DNA of 64,000 bases from Io17-Chloro-G2 sp034428715 (lineage in GTDB: Bacteria > Chloroflexota > Dehalococcoidia > Lucifugimonadales > UBA3495): contig DAOUHE010000178.1 in NCBI GenBank assembly GCA_034428715.1, positions 57,605 to 121,604 of the forward strand, written 5' to 3'. Positions 53,913-62,740 of the stretch are shown here, piece by piece. A program made the position numbers and the translations under genes. Position 1 is the stretch's first letter; each line of letters starts with the position of its first letter. The notes below the pieces were generated by a model. It was given only the letters and a program-made list of their open reading frames with translations. It had not been told where the DNA came from and ran no database searches.

Positions 53913-54889
53913 CCGGTTATCCGCCCAAAATTCCGGGGGCTAAACTCGGTATTCTACTCCCAACCCGTGGATTACTACTCGCCGACCCGGCCGCCCGAAG
54001 CGCCCGGCTGGTACTGGATATGGCGCAACGAGTGGACGAAGCCGGCCTGGATTCCGTATGGGTCGGCGACAGTCTGACCGCCAAGCCCCGTTTGGAGCCG
54101 CTGACGGTCCTATCAGCCATTGCCGCCCGGACCAGCCGGGTACGGTTGGGCACGGCGGTCCTTCTTGCGGCGCTGCGCCATCCCGTATTGCTCGCCCAAA
54201 CCTGCGCCACGGTCGATCTCATCTCCGAAGGACGCCTGGTCATTGCGGCCGGCGTCGGAGGTGCCTTCAACGAGGATCAGGTTCACGAATGGCAGGATGC
54301 CGGCGTTGCGCCTTCGGGGCGGGCACGGCGCTTGGAAGAGATAGTTCAGATCGTGAAGGGCCTGGGCGGAGAGATGCCGATGGATTTCTCTGGGAAACAT
54401 TTCCAGTTGGATTCCACCAGGATGCTGCCTCGTCCAGTCCAGGCCGGCGGCATACCGTTCCTGCTAGCCTGCCACTGGCGTTCCGGCAGAGAGGCTCAAT
54501 TCCGCCGCGCCGCGCGTCTGGCCGACGGGATCATCTCCATATCGGACACCCCGGAAGAATACGCCCAGTTGGTACAGAAGGTCCGGGGTTTCGCCGGTGA
54601 GATGGGAAGAGACGGACAGGCTTTGGACACTGTCATGTACATGACGGTAAACATGGAACCAGACGTGGCGAAGGCCGAGGCGGACGCCGAGAGATTCTTG
54701 ACGGGATATTACGGCGCCAATATTTGGGGCAGTCGTTGGGGTCCATTCGGCGGGCCGGATATGGTTAAAGATCGGATGGCCGAGTATGCAGAGGCAGGCG
54801 CCCAGACCATCGTGGTGCGGTTCGCCTCTCTCCAGCCGGAACGGCAACTAGATCTTTTCTTAGAAAAGGTTGCCTCAGTCTGGGAGTGA
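53909..54889 (+). CDS. LLM-class F420-dependent oxidoreductase, coupled to the F420 operon
   Basis: Luciferase-like oxidoreductase of 326 residues. It shares AKLGILLPTRG, RVDEAGLDSVWVGDSL, RLGTAVLLAALRHPVLLAQ, SEGRLVIAAGVGG and AGAQTIVVRFASLQPE with the family. ATGA overlap with cofC makes it translationally coupled to the F420 genes. That is the strongest local reason to think that this enzyme uses F420 rather than FMN. Substrate unknown. fabI follows after 68 bases. Confidence 0.9.
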   Translation: MTGYPPKIPGAKLGILLPTRGLLLADPAARSARLVLDMAQRVDEAGLDSVWVGDSLTAKPRLEPLTVLSAIAARTSRVRLGTAVLLAALRHPVLLAQTCATVDLISEGRLVIAAGVGGAFNEDQVHEWQDAGVAPSGRARRLEEIVQIVKGLGGEMPMDFSGKHFQLDSTRMLPRPVQAGGIPFLLACHWRSGREAQFRRAARLADGIISISDTPEEYAQLVQKVRGFAGEMGRDGQALDTVMYMTVNMEPDVAKAEADAERFLTGYYGANIWGSRWGPFGGPDMVKDRMAEYAEAGAQTIVVRFASLQPERQLDLFLEKVASVWE

Positions 54890-54957
54890 TCCAGGCCATC
54901 CGGTGAAACCATGGGGACATGATCAAATCGAAGTGACGCCAATGGAGGCTTAGTCAG

Positions 54958-55731
54958 TTGTATCCGATAGACCTTAGCGGACAGAACGGCATTATATTGG
55001 GAGTCGCCAATGAGAGGAGCATCGCCTGGGCCATCGCCGATATATTGGGCCAAGCCGGAGCTCGTTTGGCCCTGACCTACCAGAACGGCCGGCTGAAGGA
55101 CCGTGTTGCCCGTCTGGGAGATACCCTCAACAATCCCCTCTTGGTGCAATGTGACGCCACCGATGATCAGCAGATAGCCGATATGTTTCAGCAGGTGGAG
55201 CAGGTTTTCGGCGAGATCTCTTTCCTGGTTCACAGCATCGCCTTTGCCAACCGCGAGGACCTGTCGCGCCCGTTTTCCGAAACAGGCCGCGAGGGTTTCC
55301 GGCTGGCGATGGAAGTCAGCGCCTACTCTCTGATACCTCTGGTCAGACACGCCGCTCCACTGATGAAGAACGGCGGCAGCGTGGTGGCCATGACTTTTCA
55401 GGCGTCTCAACGGGTGTTTCCGGGCTACAACGTTATGGGGACCGCAAAGGCGGCGTTGGAGCATGAAGTGAGGCAATTGGCCTCGGAATTTGGGGAGCAG
55501 AACATCCGCCTCAATGCCATATCGGCAGGGCCGTTGGAAACCCTGGCGGCCAGAGGCATAGACGGCTTCCGTGATATGAAACGAACCCACGCTGAAAGGG
55601 CGCCCATGAAAAGGAATATCACCGTGGAAGAAGTGGCGCAAACGGCACTGTTTCTCTGCAGCGGCCTTTCCACCGGAATCACCGGGTCGGTGATCACTGT
55701 GGACGCCGGATATCACATCATGGCCGTCTGA
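54958..55731 (+). CDS. fabI: Enoyl-ACP reductase (NADH)
   Basis: Reduces trans-2-enoyl-ACP in the last step of fatty acid elongation. An SDR of 257 residues. The N-terminus reads GVANERSIAWAIADIL, with LVHSIAF and the catalytic YNVMGTAK (Tyr and Lys six apart). The first conserved Tyr of the FabI loop (E. coli Tyr146) aligns with Phe in AMTFQASQRV. The C-terminus has GITGSVITVDAGYHIM. TTG start. It follows the F420 operon LLM gene by 68 bases and may be cotranscribed. Confidence 0.92.
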   Translation: MYPIDLSGQNGIILGVANERSIAWAIADILGQAGARLALTYQNGRLKDRVARLGDTLNNPLLVQCDATDDQQIADMFQQVEQVFGEISFLVHSIAFANREDLSRPFSETGREGFRLAMEVSAYSLIPLVRHAAPLMKNGGSVVAMTFQASQRVFPGYNVMGTAKAALEHEVRQLASEFGEQNIRLNAISAGPLETLAARGIDGFRDMKRTHAERAPMKRNITVEEVAQTALFLCSGLSTGITGSVITVDAGYHIMAV

Positions 55732-55745
55732 TCAGTTGTAAACTC

Positions 55746-56384
55746 GTGGCTCAGCAGACGACAATAGACCGGCGATCGGCGAAAGCCGCACTTGGATTGG
55801 TTGTTTGGCTGGTAGCCGCGCTCGCGGTGTCTAGGTCGGGCATCCTCTTTGATCCACCCAAGGTGATCTTGCCGATCATCATTTGGGCGCCGGTAGCCGT
55901 ATTCCTTGCTGGGTTTTTCGGTTTCCCCCGAATGCGGTCTTGGATTTGGTCCATCGACCTTCGATGGCCGATCGGCTTTCACATCTTGCGTGCGCCCATT
56001 GGCACGGCTTTTCTTCTAATGGAGGCTGCAGGCCGCCTACCCCCAGAGTTCGCCATTAAAGCCGGCATCGGGGACATCGTAATAGGCCTAGCCGCATTTC
56101 TCGCGATATGGTGCGTCCCTTTGCTGACCGCGGTCCGAGTCCGCGCCCTGCTGATTTGGAATATCCTCGGGTTAGCCGACATTCTCATGGTGTTCGTAGT
56201 AGCACAGCGTATATTATTCTTTGGCGGCGATGCCCAAGCCCTGGTCGAACTGACTCGATTCCCAACCCTCGCCGTTCCGTTGTTCATAGTTCCGGTAGTT
56301 ATCATTACCCACGTGGTGGTCTTCGCACACCTGTGGCGTCACCGAACGGCAGCCGTACGATTAGATGGGCTCGATAGTAATTAG
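55746..56384 (+). CDS. Integral membrane protein of unknown function
   Basis: A protein of 212 residues with about six hydrophobic segments: ALGLVVWLVAALAVS, VILPIIIWAPVAVFLAGFFGF, GFHILRAPIGTAFLL, IVIGLAAFLAIWCVPLLTAV, LLIWNILGLADILMVFVVA and VPLFIVPVVIITHVVVFAHLW. GTG start 15 bases after fabI, so it may be cotranscribed. I do not recognise the family. Charges follow the positive-inside rule at most loops. Confidence 0.65.
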   Translation: MAQQTTIDRRSAKAALGLVVWLVAALAVSRSGILFDPPKVILPIIIWAPVAVFLAGFFGFPRMRSWIWSIDLRWPIGFHILRAPIGTAFLLMEAAGRLPPEFAIKAGIGDIVIGLAAFLAIWCVPLLTAVRVRALLIWNILGLADILMVFVVAQRILFFGGDAQALVELTRFPTLAVPLFIVPVVIITHVVVFAHLWRHRTAAVRLDGLDSN

Positions 56385-56761
56385 GGCCTAAAAAACGCGG
56401 GCCGATGCCATCGATGGCGGCCATGGATTGGTCCTAGCTAATGGGTTCGGCCAGAATTGCGATTGCCTGGAAATCCATATCCCGGAATTCCATAGCAATT
56501 CCATAGCAATTCCATAGCTCGGTTATCGTCTATGGTGAACGCCGGGCTGTTGGCAATGAATTCTGAAACATTGGGAACACGTTGCTTACTTGTTGAGATC
56601 TCTTCAGCGGTCCATGCATAGATAGATAACCGCCGCCAAGGAACGCCGGCCGTTCAGGTCCGAGACAGCTTCTTTCCGGTTGCCTAAGGGGGTAGCTTGG
56701 TGCCTCAAGGACAGTAGAAACCGTCTTGATGGCCAGCCTGGCAGAGGCCTATCCGGGGGAA
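56385..56761. other. Convergent intergenic region, 377 bp
   Basis: Between a rightward and a leftward gene. It contains an 11-bp tandem triplet (see 56486-56518). No gene is supported. Confidence 0.4.
56486..56518. repeat. Three tandem copies of AATTCCATAGC
   Basis: Three exact, adjacent copies of the 11-bp unit AATTCCATAGC, in a non-coding stretch. Such units can vary in copy number through slippage. Nothing indicates a CRISPR or regulator site. Confidence 0.85.
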
Positions 56762-57499
56762 TTACCCGGTGGAGGAACTGGGATTGATGGCGTTCAAACG
56801 CCGCCGGTCTTCTGCCGCCTCACCGTCCCGGCCCAGCCTGGCGTAGGCTTCGGCCCTCCGCTCCCAGGCTTCCTTGTGATTTGCATCCAGCGCAATGGCC
56901 TTGGTGAACTGGTCAATGGATTCTTCAGTCCTTCCCAAATTGAACAGGTGGATTCCCCGTTCGGTCATGCCGGCCGCCGTAGGCGTCCCAAAGTAGACGG
57001 GCGCCTTTGGTTGGGGCTCCGGTTCGACCACGGCATCGGCGTCCGCGGCCGTAGTTGAATCAGCCGGAATCACCGTGGGATTAGCGTCTTCACTGGCCAG
57101 CGCCGGCTCCGGCGTCTGGGGATTGATCTCCCCATCCTGGGGAGTCTCAGCATAAATATCAGCAGGTCCCGGGGCGGCGATCCCAGCTTCAGGATAAGCC
57201 CTGCCAAGCTCCCATCCGCAACTGATGCAATACCGTTGGCTGGCGGGATGGCCGGCTTGGCATTTGGGGCAGGTCAATTCCTTGGGCGGTGAATCCACCC
57301 GGGGTTGCGGGGCTTTCAAAAAGATCAAGACGAATAGTGGCGCCATTGCCAAAAGCCGCATACGGTCGTCTGGGACGAGGCTCAAAATAAACGCCGCTAA
57401 GCCCCATAGCCAAGGCATAGTCCGGCCTTTGGAGCGGGCCAGTCTGGTGGTCCACCACGCTAGCAAAAGGGCCATGGTCAAATAGAGGAGGAACTCCAT
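56762..57499 (-). CDS. Membrane protein with zinc ribbon and TPR
   Basis: A 245-residue protein of unknown role. The N-terminus has two or three hydrophobic segments (FLLYLTMALLLAWW, MPWLWGLAAFILSLV, LLAMAPLFVLIFL). A zinc ribbon CPKC...CISC follows, then a long Pro/Asp/Glu-rich linker. A C-terminal TPR pair has GIHLFNLGRTEESIDQFTKAIALDANHKEAWERRAEAYARLG. This suggests a membrane-anchored cytoplasmic scaffold. ATG has AGGAGG a few bases upstream. Confidence 0.7.
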   Translation of the reverse strand: MEFLLYLTMALLLAWWTTRLARSKGRTMPWLWGLAAFILSLVPDDRMRLLAMAPLFVLIFLKAPQPRVDSPPKELTCPKCQAGHPASQRYCISCGWELGRAYPEAGIAAPGPADIYAETPQDGEINPQTPEPALASEDANPTVIPADSTTAADADAVVEPEPQPKAPVYFGTPTAAGMTERGIHLFNLGRTEESIDQFTKAIALDANHKEAWERRAEAYARLGRDGEAAEDRRRLNAINPSSSTG

Positions 57500-57634
57500 G
57501 GTGATCGTCCCTAAGTCAGTTCCGGAAACGGTTTCGTGAATGGTCGAAATCGATATACATCGTTGAAATAATCTTGGACCGGGTCAAATGTGGTTTCCGG
57601 CCAAGATTTAATTTGAATATACACCCGTGGTGGC

Positions 57635-58888
57635 TTACGGGCAACGCTTTTGGCGCGGCCGGCGATTCGCACACCGGGTTTTGGCGGCACCCCGATTGAG
57701 GATTGAGCCTCGCTCCAAAATGCGGTTGGCGGTCCAGGAATCAGTGATCAAGGTAACCCGCGCTGGATCTATAGGGGCGTCACGGCAATCCCCCTTAACG
57801 AAGTGGTACAACGCCTCTTCCTTCTGCGCCCCACCTGCCACCAAAATAACCTCCTCGGCGCTTTCCAAGGTCTTCCTGGGAGCGGTGGACATAGCGTTAT
57901 TCAGTTCGGTTATCGCTTTGGATATCTGTTTGGGAGGTTGACCCGGGCCAACATAAAACAAGACATGACAGATGTCGGCGATGCTGGCATGCTTGTCGCC
58001 ATCCGTGTCTTGGAACTCGCGAATGCTGGCCAGAGCGTTGCTCATGGATTCCAGTTGTAGAGCAGCGTCGGGCCGGAGAAAGTGGTGCCCTGTATTTAGC
58101 TGGCCTATCCCAACGATTGCCAGATCGAGATGGACACCTTCATAGCTAGGTGGGTCGGTCACCCTTTCACCTGCTAGTAGCCACGACCCAATGTATGTCC
58201 GAATCCCGGGAGAAACGTGCAAGATGGTTCCCAGGTGAAATACGTTGGCGTCGGCGTCCAAGGGCCTGTTAAACGGCATCGCCCAGGTACCCATCCATGA
58301 ACCGCCGCTCAAAGAGTATATTTTTATACCCTGGTAACCGCTCATCCATTCGCGCCGGTCTTTCGCCAGGTCTTCCAAACGGTCGACGGTCAACGCAACC
58401 CCTCTTCCCGAGGCCAAGCCGATGGTCATTTGGGGCCGCAACCGGTCAACGAGAAACCTAGCGGCAACATCCCCTAGAGCCCTGTGGAGGTGATCCCCTG
58501 CTTGGTAGGCAGCCCGCGCCCTTTCGTTATCGGTTGCCTGTATCCGGTAGTCCTCACCAGTCGCCGCTTCAACGCCGGAGAGGTGAGCCACTCGGGCCCG
58601 CCGGATCGCGGTTTCCCGGGCCAGACGCTCCCCCAAAGGCTCATCTATGGCCGCTTGCATAGCGGTCGTTTGGCCACTCCACGTGTCAGTCAGTTCGAAA
58701 CGTCTCTGTTCCAGCCAACCTTTGATCTTTCGGTGCAAAGTCGTGGCGCCCGCCGGGAAAATGGCTGACAGTTTTTGCAGGCTTTCTCCCTCCAGCTTGT
58801 TCCTCCGAGCGATCTCCAGCGCATATTGGTCTAAAGGGTCTCTTTTTGCCGGTGGTATCCGAGGCGAATTTTGGGGAGAAATTTCCAT
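57635..58888 (-). CDS. SorC/CggR-family sugar-binding transcriptional regulator
   Basis: A DNA-binding regulator of 417 residues with a C-terminal sugar-binding domain (PF04198 type). The N-terminal 60 residues hold a putative HTH (ALEIARRNKLEGESLQKLSAIFP). The ligand domain has IGLASGRGVALTVDRL, LAIVGIGQLNTG, EEVILVAGGAQKEEALYHFVKG and VTLITDSWTANRIL. Such regulators sense phosphosugars; CggR binds fructose-1,6-bisphosphate. Its divergent neighbours are fructose-bisphosphatase and aldolase, which supports a role in controlling gluconeogenesis. The target site is not proven. Confidence 0.83.
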   Translation of the reverse strand: MEISPQNSPRIPPAKRDPLDQYALEIARRNKLEGESLQKLSAIFPAGATTLHRKIKGWLEQRRFELTDTWSGQTTAMQAAIDEPLGERLARETAIRRARVAHLSGVEAATGEDYRIQATDNERARAAYQAGDHLHRALGDVAARFLVDRLRPQMTIGLASGRGVALTVDRLEDLAKDRREWMSGYQGIKIYSLSGGSWMGTWAMPFNRPLDADANVFHLGTILHVSPGIRTYIGSWLLAGERVTDPPSYEGVHLDLAIVGIGQLNTGHHFLRPDAALQLESMSNALASIREFQDTDGDKHASIADICHVLFYVGPGQPPKQISKAITELNNAMSTAPRKTLESAEEVILVAGGAQKEEALYHFVKGDCRDAPIDPARVTLITDSWTANRILERGSILNRGAAKTRCANRRPRQKRCP

Positions 58889-58909
58889 TACTGATAACCT
58901 AGTATGAAA

Positions 58910-58940
58910 ATAATAGATGTATTGAATATTTTACAGTCAA
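58910..58940 (-). promoter_or_regulatory. Possible promoter of SorC-family gene
   Basis: On the minus strand: TTGACT (58935-58940), 19-base spacer, TATTAT (58910-58915). The long spacer lowers confidence. Transcription would start close to the ATG at 58888. Confidence 0.35.
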
Positions 58941-58984
58941 CAGCAAATCTCATGCAACATTCTTGGCATCGATGGCGTGGTGAA

Positions 58985-58997
58985 GGAATAATATTCC
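58985..58997. promoter_or_regulatory. Candidate operator GGAATA-A-TATTCC
   Basis: Perfect inverted repeat with a one-base centre, in the divergent gap between the SorC-type regulator and fbp. Its position suits autoregulation or control of fbp. Confidence 0.45.
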
Positions 58998-59124
58998 GCA
59001 TAATCTTCGGTTCTGGGAACTTGCCACCAGGCTAGCAATGTTTGGTATGGTTAGCGGAGGAGTTACATACTCGATGCGGTCAGGTGTGGATTAGGGCAGG
59101 GAAATCAAGCGGTGGAGGCGACGC

Positions 59125-60102
59125 ATGTCAGCGGTAGGACATCGTACTACTCTTAAAGATCACGTGACCTCGGAGTGGCGGGGCGGAGGAAGGTATAACG
59201 GCCTGGACGCGGTTATCATGGCCATCGCCGACGGTTCTTGCCGAGTCGAACAACAGGTCAGGCAGGCCGCCTTGGCCGACGTGTTGGGGACCACGGGCGA
59301 GACTAACACCGGGGGTGACATCGTCGCCCGCCTGGACAAGGCCAGTTCGGATATCTTCGTAGAGACCTTATCTCAATCTGGCCACGCGGCCGTCATCGGC
59401 TGCGAAGAGATAGAAAAGCCAGTCATCGTCGAAGGCGACATTGCCGATGGATATATCGTTTTGATGGATCCTCTTGACGGCTCATCCAACATCGACGTAG
59501 CGGTAAGCATCGGCTCTATCTTCGGGATCTGGCAAAAGAGGCCCGGCGAAACGGTTAACGATGACTCCCTACTGAGGCCTGGTAATGAGCAGGTCGCCGC
59601 GGCCTACGTGGTTTACGGCTCCAGTACCGTTTTGGTGCTTGCCACCGAAAACAACGTCTGCGGTTTTACATTGGATCCCGAGTCCGCTGAATTTGCACTG
59701 ACCCACCAAGATATCAAGATCCCAGCGGAGTGCCCCTACTACAGCACCAATGAGGGCAATAACAAAGTCTTGGATGGAGCTACCCAAAAGGCCATCACCC
59801 TTCTCCGCGATAAATATTCCCAGCGGTACGTGGGGTCCCTGGTGGCCGATTTCCATAGGAATCTCTTGAAGGGTGGCATCTTTGCCTATCCAGCGGATCA
59901 GAACCGGAAGGATGGCCGGCTGCGGCTGATGTACGAGGCCAACCCTTTGGGCTTCGTGGCCGAGCAGGCCGGCGGCGCCGCCTCGACGGGTTATCAACGG
60001 ATCCTGGACATCATCCCAGAGCAACTGCACCAGCGGACGCCGCTGATCTTAGGCAACAAAGACGTTGTCGAGGCCACGGTATCGGTGATCAAAGCCGGTT
60101 AG
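59125..60102 (+). CDS. fbp: Class I fructose-1,6-bisphosphatase
   Basis: Irreversible gluconeogenic step from fructose-1,6-bisphosphate to fructose-6-phosphate. Protein of 325 residues. The metal site is LMDPLDGSSNIDVAVSIGSIFGIW. RYVGSLVADFHRNLLKGGIFAYP and LRLMYEANPLGFVAEQAGG are class I signatures. ATG is preceded by GGAGG. The aldolase gene follows 68 bases later, so the two probably form an operon. The adjacent divergent SorC-type gene may regulate it. Confidence 0.95.
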   Translation: MSAVGHRTTLKDHVTSEWRGGGRYNGLDAVIMAIADGSCRVEQQVRQAALADVLGTTGETNTGGDIVARLDKASSDIFVETLSQSGHAAVIGCEEIEKPVIVEGDIADGYIVLMDPLDGSSNIDVAVSIGSIFGIWQKRPGETVNDDSLLRPGNEQVAAAYVVYGSSTVLVLATENNVCGFTLDPESAEFALTHQDIKIPAECPYYSTNEGNNKVLDGATQKAITLLRDKYSQRYVGSLVADFHRNLLKGGIFAYPADQNRKDGRLRLMYEANPLGFVAEQAGGAASTGYQRILDIIPEQLHQRTPLILGNKDVVEATVSVIKAG

Positions 60103-60170
60103 AGGCCTTGCTCAGGCATCTTTGATTAGGCCAAACATACCGAGATTAGGATGGGAAGGAGGAGTGAATC

Positions 60171-61172
60171 ATGGATAAACAACGGCTAGTCCAGACAGCT
60201 CAGGCGCTGGTTACCCAGGGAAAGGGTATCTTGGCGGCCGACGAAAGCAGCGGCACTATCAAAAGACGGTTCGACACCATAAATGTAGAGTCCACCGAGA
60301 AGAACCGCCGCGACTACCGGGAGATGCTATTCCGCACCGCGGGCGTGGCCGAGTTCATTAGCGGCGTGATCTTGTTCGACGAGACCATCCGGCAGGACGG
60401 CGCCGACGGAACGAAAATGGTCAAGATCTTATCGGACCAAGGCATCATCCCCGGCATCAAGGTGGATACAGGCACGGTGCCTCTTCCAGAAGCCCCCGAT
60501 GAGTTGGTGACCGAGGGTCTCGACGGCCTGCGAAACCGCCTCAAGGAATACGAGGAATTGGGAGCAGGCTTCACCAAGTGGCGGGCAGTGATAAGCATCA
60601 GCGGCGATACTCCTACTTCCTACGGCTTGAACGCCAATGCCCATGCACTGGCCCGTTTCGCGGCCATGAGCCAAGAGGCGGGTTTGGTGCCCATCGTCGA
60701 ACCTGAGGTCCTGAGGGATGGTGACCACGACATCGACCGGTGTTTCGAAGTCACCGAGGAGACCCTTAGGGAGGTTTTTGACCAGTTGGCCCAGCAGAAA
60801 GTCCTTCTGGAAGGCATGTTGCTGAAGCCCAGCATGGTCATCTCTGGCGGATCCGCGGCCAAACGGGCCAACCCTGAGGAAGTCGCCGAGAGGACCATCG
60901 AATGCTTCAAGCGGTCCCTGCCTGCCGCTGTACCCGGGGTTGTCTTCCTCTCCGGTGGTGAGCCCGACGATTCAGTGACGGCCAATCTCAGCGCCCTCAA
61001 CCGGCAAGCCGCCGGCGCCAAAGCGCCCTGGGAACTCAGCTTCTCGTTCGGCCGGAGCCTACAAGGTTCGCCTTTGTCGGCTTGGGCTGGTAAGGCGGAA
61101 AACACCGAGGCTGCGGCGTTGGCCTTTTATACCAGGGCCCAGCTGACCGGTGCCGCGCGGAAGGGCGCTTAA
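60171..61172 (+). CDS. Class I fructose-bisphosphate aldolase
   Basis: Cleaves or forms fructose-1,6-bisphosphate through a Schiff base. Protein of 333 residues, of the animal/plant-like class I family. The N-terminus has GKGILAADESSGTIKRR. KWRAVISI and VPIVEPEVL are typical. The Schiff-base Lys219 is in GMLLKPSMVI. FLSGGEPDD and WELSFSFGRSLQG near the C-terminus bind phosphate. The order with fbp suggests gluconeogenic use. GGAGG lies before ATG. Class I rather than class II is notable but not unique in bacteria. Confidence 0.95.
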   Translation: MDKQRLVQTAQALVTQGKGILAADESSGTIKRRFDTINVESTEKNRRDYREMLFRTAGVAEFISGVILFDETIRQDGADGTKMVKILSDQGIIPGIKVDTGTVPLPEAPDELVTEGLDGLRNRLKEYEELGAGFTKWRAVISISGDTPTSYGLNANAHALARFAAMSQEAGLVPIVEPEVLRDGDHDIDRCFEVTEETLREVFDQLAQQKVLLEGMLLKPSMVISGGSAAKRANPEEVAERTIECFKRSLPAAVPGVVFLSGGEPDDSVTANLSALNRQAAGAKAPWELSFSFGRSLQGSPLSAWAGKAENTEAAALAFYTRAQLTGAARKGA

Positions 61173-61748
61173 GTCTTGGAAGATTAGGCGGTGTCCACCG
61201 GTTAGGCCGGAGAGTCCCGAAACCAAGAGATCATTACGGGAAACAACGGCTGGAAACTACAAGGGTTCCTTGGAACACGTCCGAGGGCCCTTTTGTGAAT
61301 GGGGGGATAGCCGGTGATAATGTCGCCAGGGGATTTGTAGGACAACCAGTTCTGCCGCGTGAGGCATAATGGTGTGGGCCAGTCAATCATAGATCCTGTT
61401 CGGGATATACCGGGGAAAATTTAGGCCGGACGCCGCATTCCATTCGTCCAACCCTTTAACGCTTCCCCGTGCCGCAGACCGGCTCTAGGCCCCAGTTCGC
61501 GGAATCCAAAAACACCAGTCCTGTAATGCTGCCAACCGTAAACGGCTTGGGCTATTAGGTTCGAAGTGTAAAGCCCGGCACTCCATCACCAGCCTCCGTT
61601 GTCGACTACCACCAACTGGCATTCCCGCCGGCTAATTCTTGCTTCTGTTTGTAGTATTCAACGCTATCACATGATCGTGTTTCCAATCTGGGGTTAATGG
61701 TTAAACACAGAATATGGAAAAGCTCAAAAGGGGAAGGGAGCCAGGGCA
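61173..61748. other. Intergenic region, 576 bp
   Basis: Separates the aldolase from the phosphonate-binding-like gene. Short open frames on both strands look like noise (no Shine-Dalgarno, odd composition). I see no strong promoter, repeat or RNA. Confidence 0.4.
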
Positions 61749-62715
61749 ATGACCATGAAGATTCGTCATTCGATACGATCCACAATCGCATTTGCTCTAA
61801 TAGGATCGATTGGTTTCTTCGCGTTAGCATGTGGCGCCAGCGCAAACGTTTCCCCGGCTATGCCCGGGCCATTGTCCCAGAGCCAACCGGTGCGGGCGAT
61901 CACACTCGGTGACATCGATGCCAGCGAACCCGTGAAGAAGATCAAGCGATTCCAGCCTTTAGCCCGCTACCTAGCCAGCCACCTAAAAGAATTCGGCATT
62001 GCCGAAGGCGACGTAGTCATCGCCCGAGACATCGAGGAAATGGCGGGCTTCCTGCGAGACGGGATCGTTGACATCGACTTTGACAGCTCTTTCCCGACCC
62101 TGGCCGTTCAGGAACTTTCCGGCTCCCAGGTCATCGCCCGCCGCTGGAAGCAGGCAGACCCAACCTATTGGAGCACTTACATCACGCTTAAAGGCAGTGG
62201 CATAACCAGCGTGGATGACTTCGTTGGCAAGGTCCTCGCCTTCGAGGACCCCTATTCCACCTCTGGGTTCCTGCTTCCGGCCGGCACCCTTGTCCAGCAA
62301 GGATTTAATCTCAGAGAGGTCAGCCGGCCCGACGCGAATGTGGCTCCCGGTGAGATCGGCTACTATTTCGCCCTGGATGAAGAGAACACCGTTGAGCTGC
62401 TTCTGAGGGGACTGGTGGCCGGCGGGGGATTTTCGAACCAGGACCTACCAAGAATTGCCGGAGGAACTCATTGATCAGATCACTGCGATAGGCCAGACCA
62501 TCGCAGTCCCCCGGCAACTCGTCTCTGCCAGGCCTGGCCTTGACCCTCAAGTCGTAGGCAAAGTGAGGGAATCGCTGATTGGACTGGACCAGACAGATGA
62601 GGGCTTGGCAATCCTGGATAAATTGAAAAAGACAAAGAAGTTTGACGCTTTGCCCCAAGATTCCGCAGAATCACTGGACGACCTCAAAGGGCTGATAAAG
62701 CTGGTTTCCCGGTGA
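61749..62715 (+). pseudogene. Phosphonate/phosphite-binding-like lipoprotein, frameshifted
   Basis: PhnD-type periplasmic binding protein. GGGAG lies eight bases before ATG. A signal peptide ending FFALAC suggests a lipoprotein. The body has ITLGDIDASEPVKKIKRFQPLARYLASHL, VDIDFDSSFPTLAV, YWSTYITLKGSGITSVDDFVGKVLAFEDPYSTSGFLLP and ALDEENTVELLLRG, all typical. The frame breaks between about 62440 and 62455: dropping one base gives NQDYQELPEELIDQI, which continues in the next frame to 62715. Without the shift the protein ends at 62474. It overlaps the unit with a histidine kinase 25 bases downstream, an arrangement for signal sensing rather than transport. Confidence 0.8.
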
Positions 62716-62740
62716 CGGTGGCGTATCTCTGGGGAAATCC

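Noticed and set aside
61202..61390. A 62-codon leftward frame in the 576-bp gap
   Set aside because: No ribosome site, no recognisable domain, composition like non-coding DNA.
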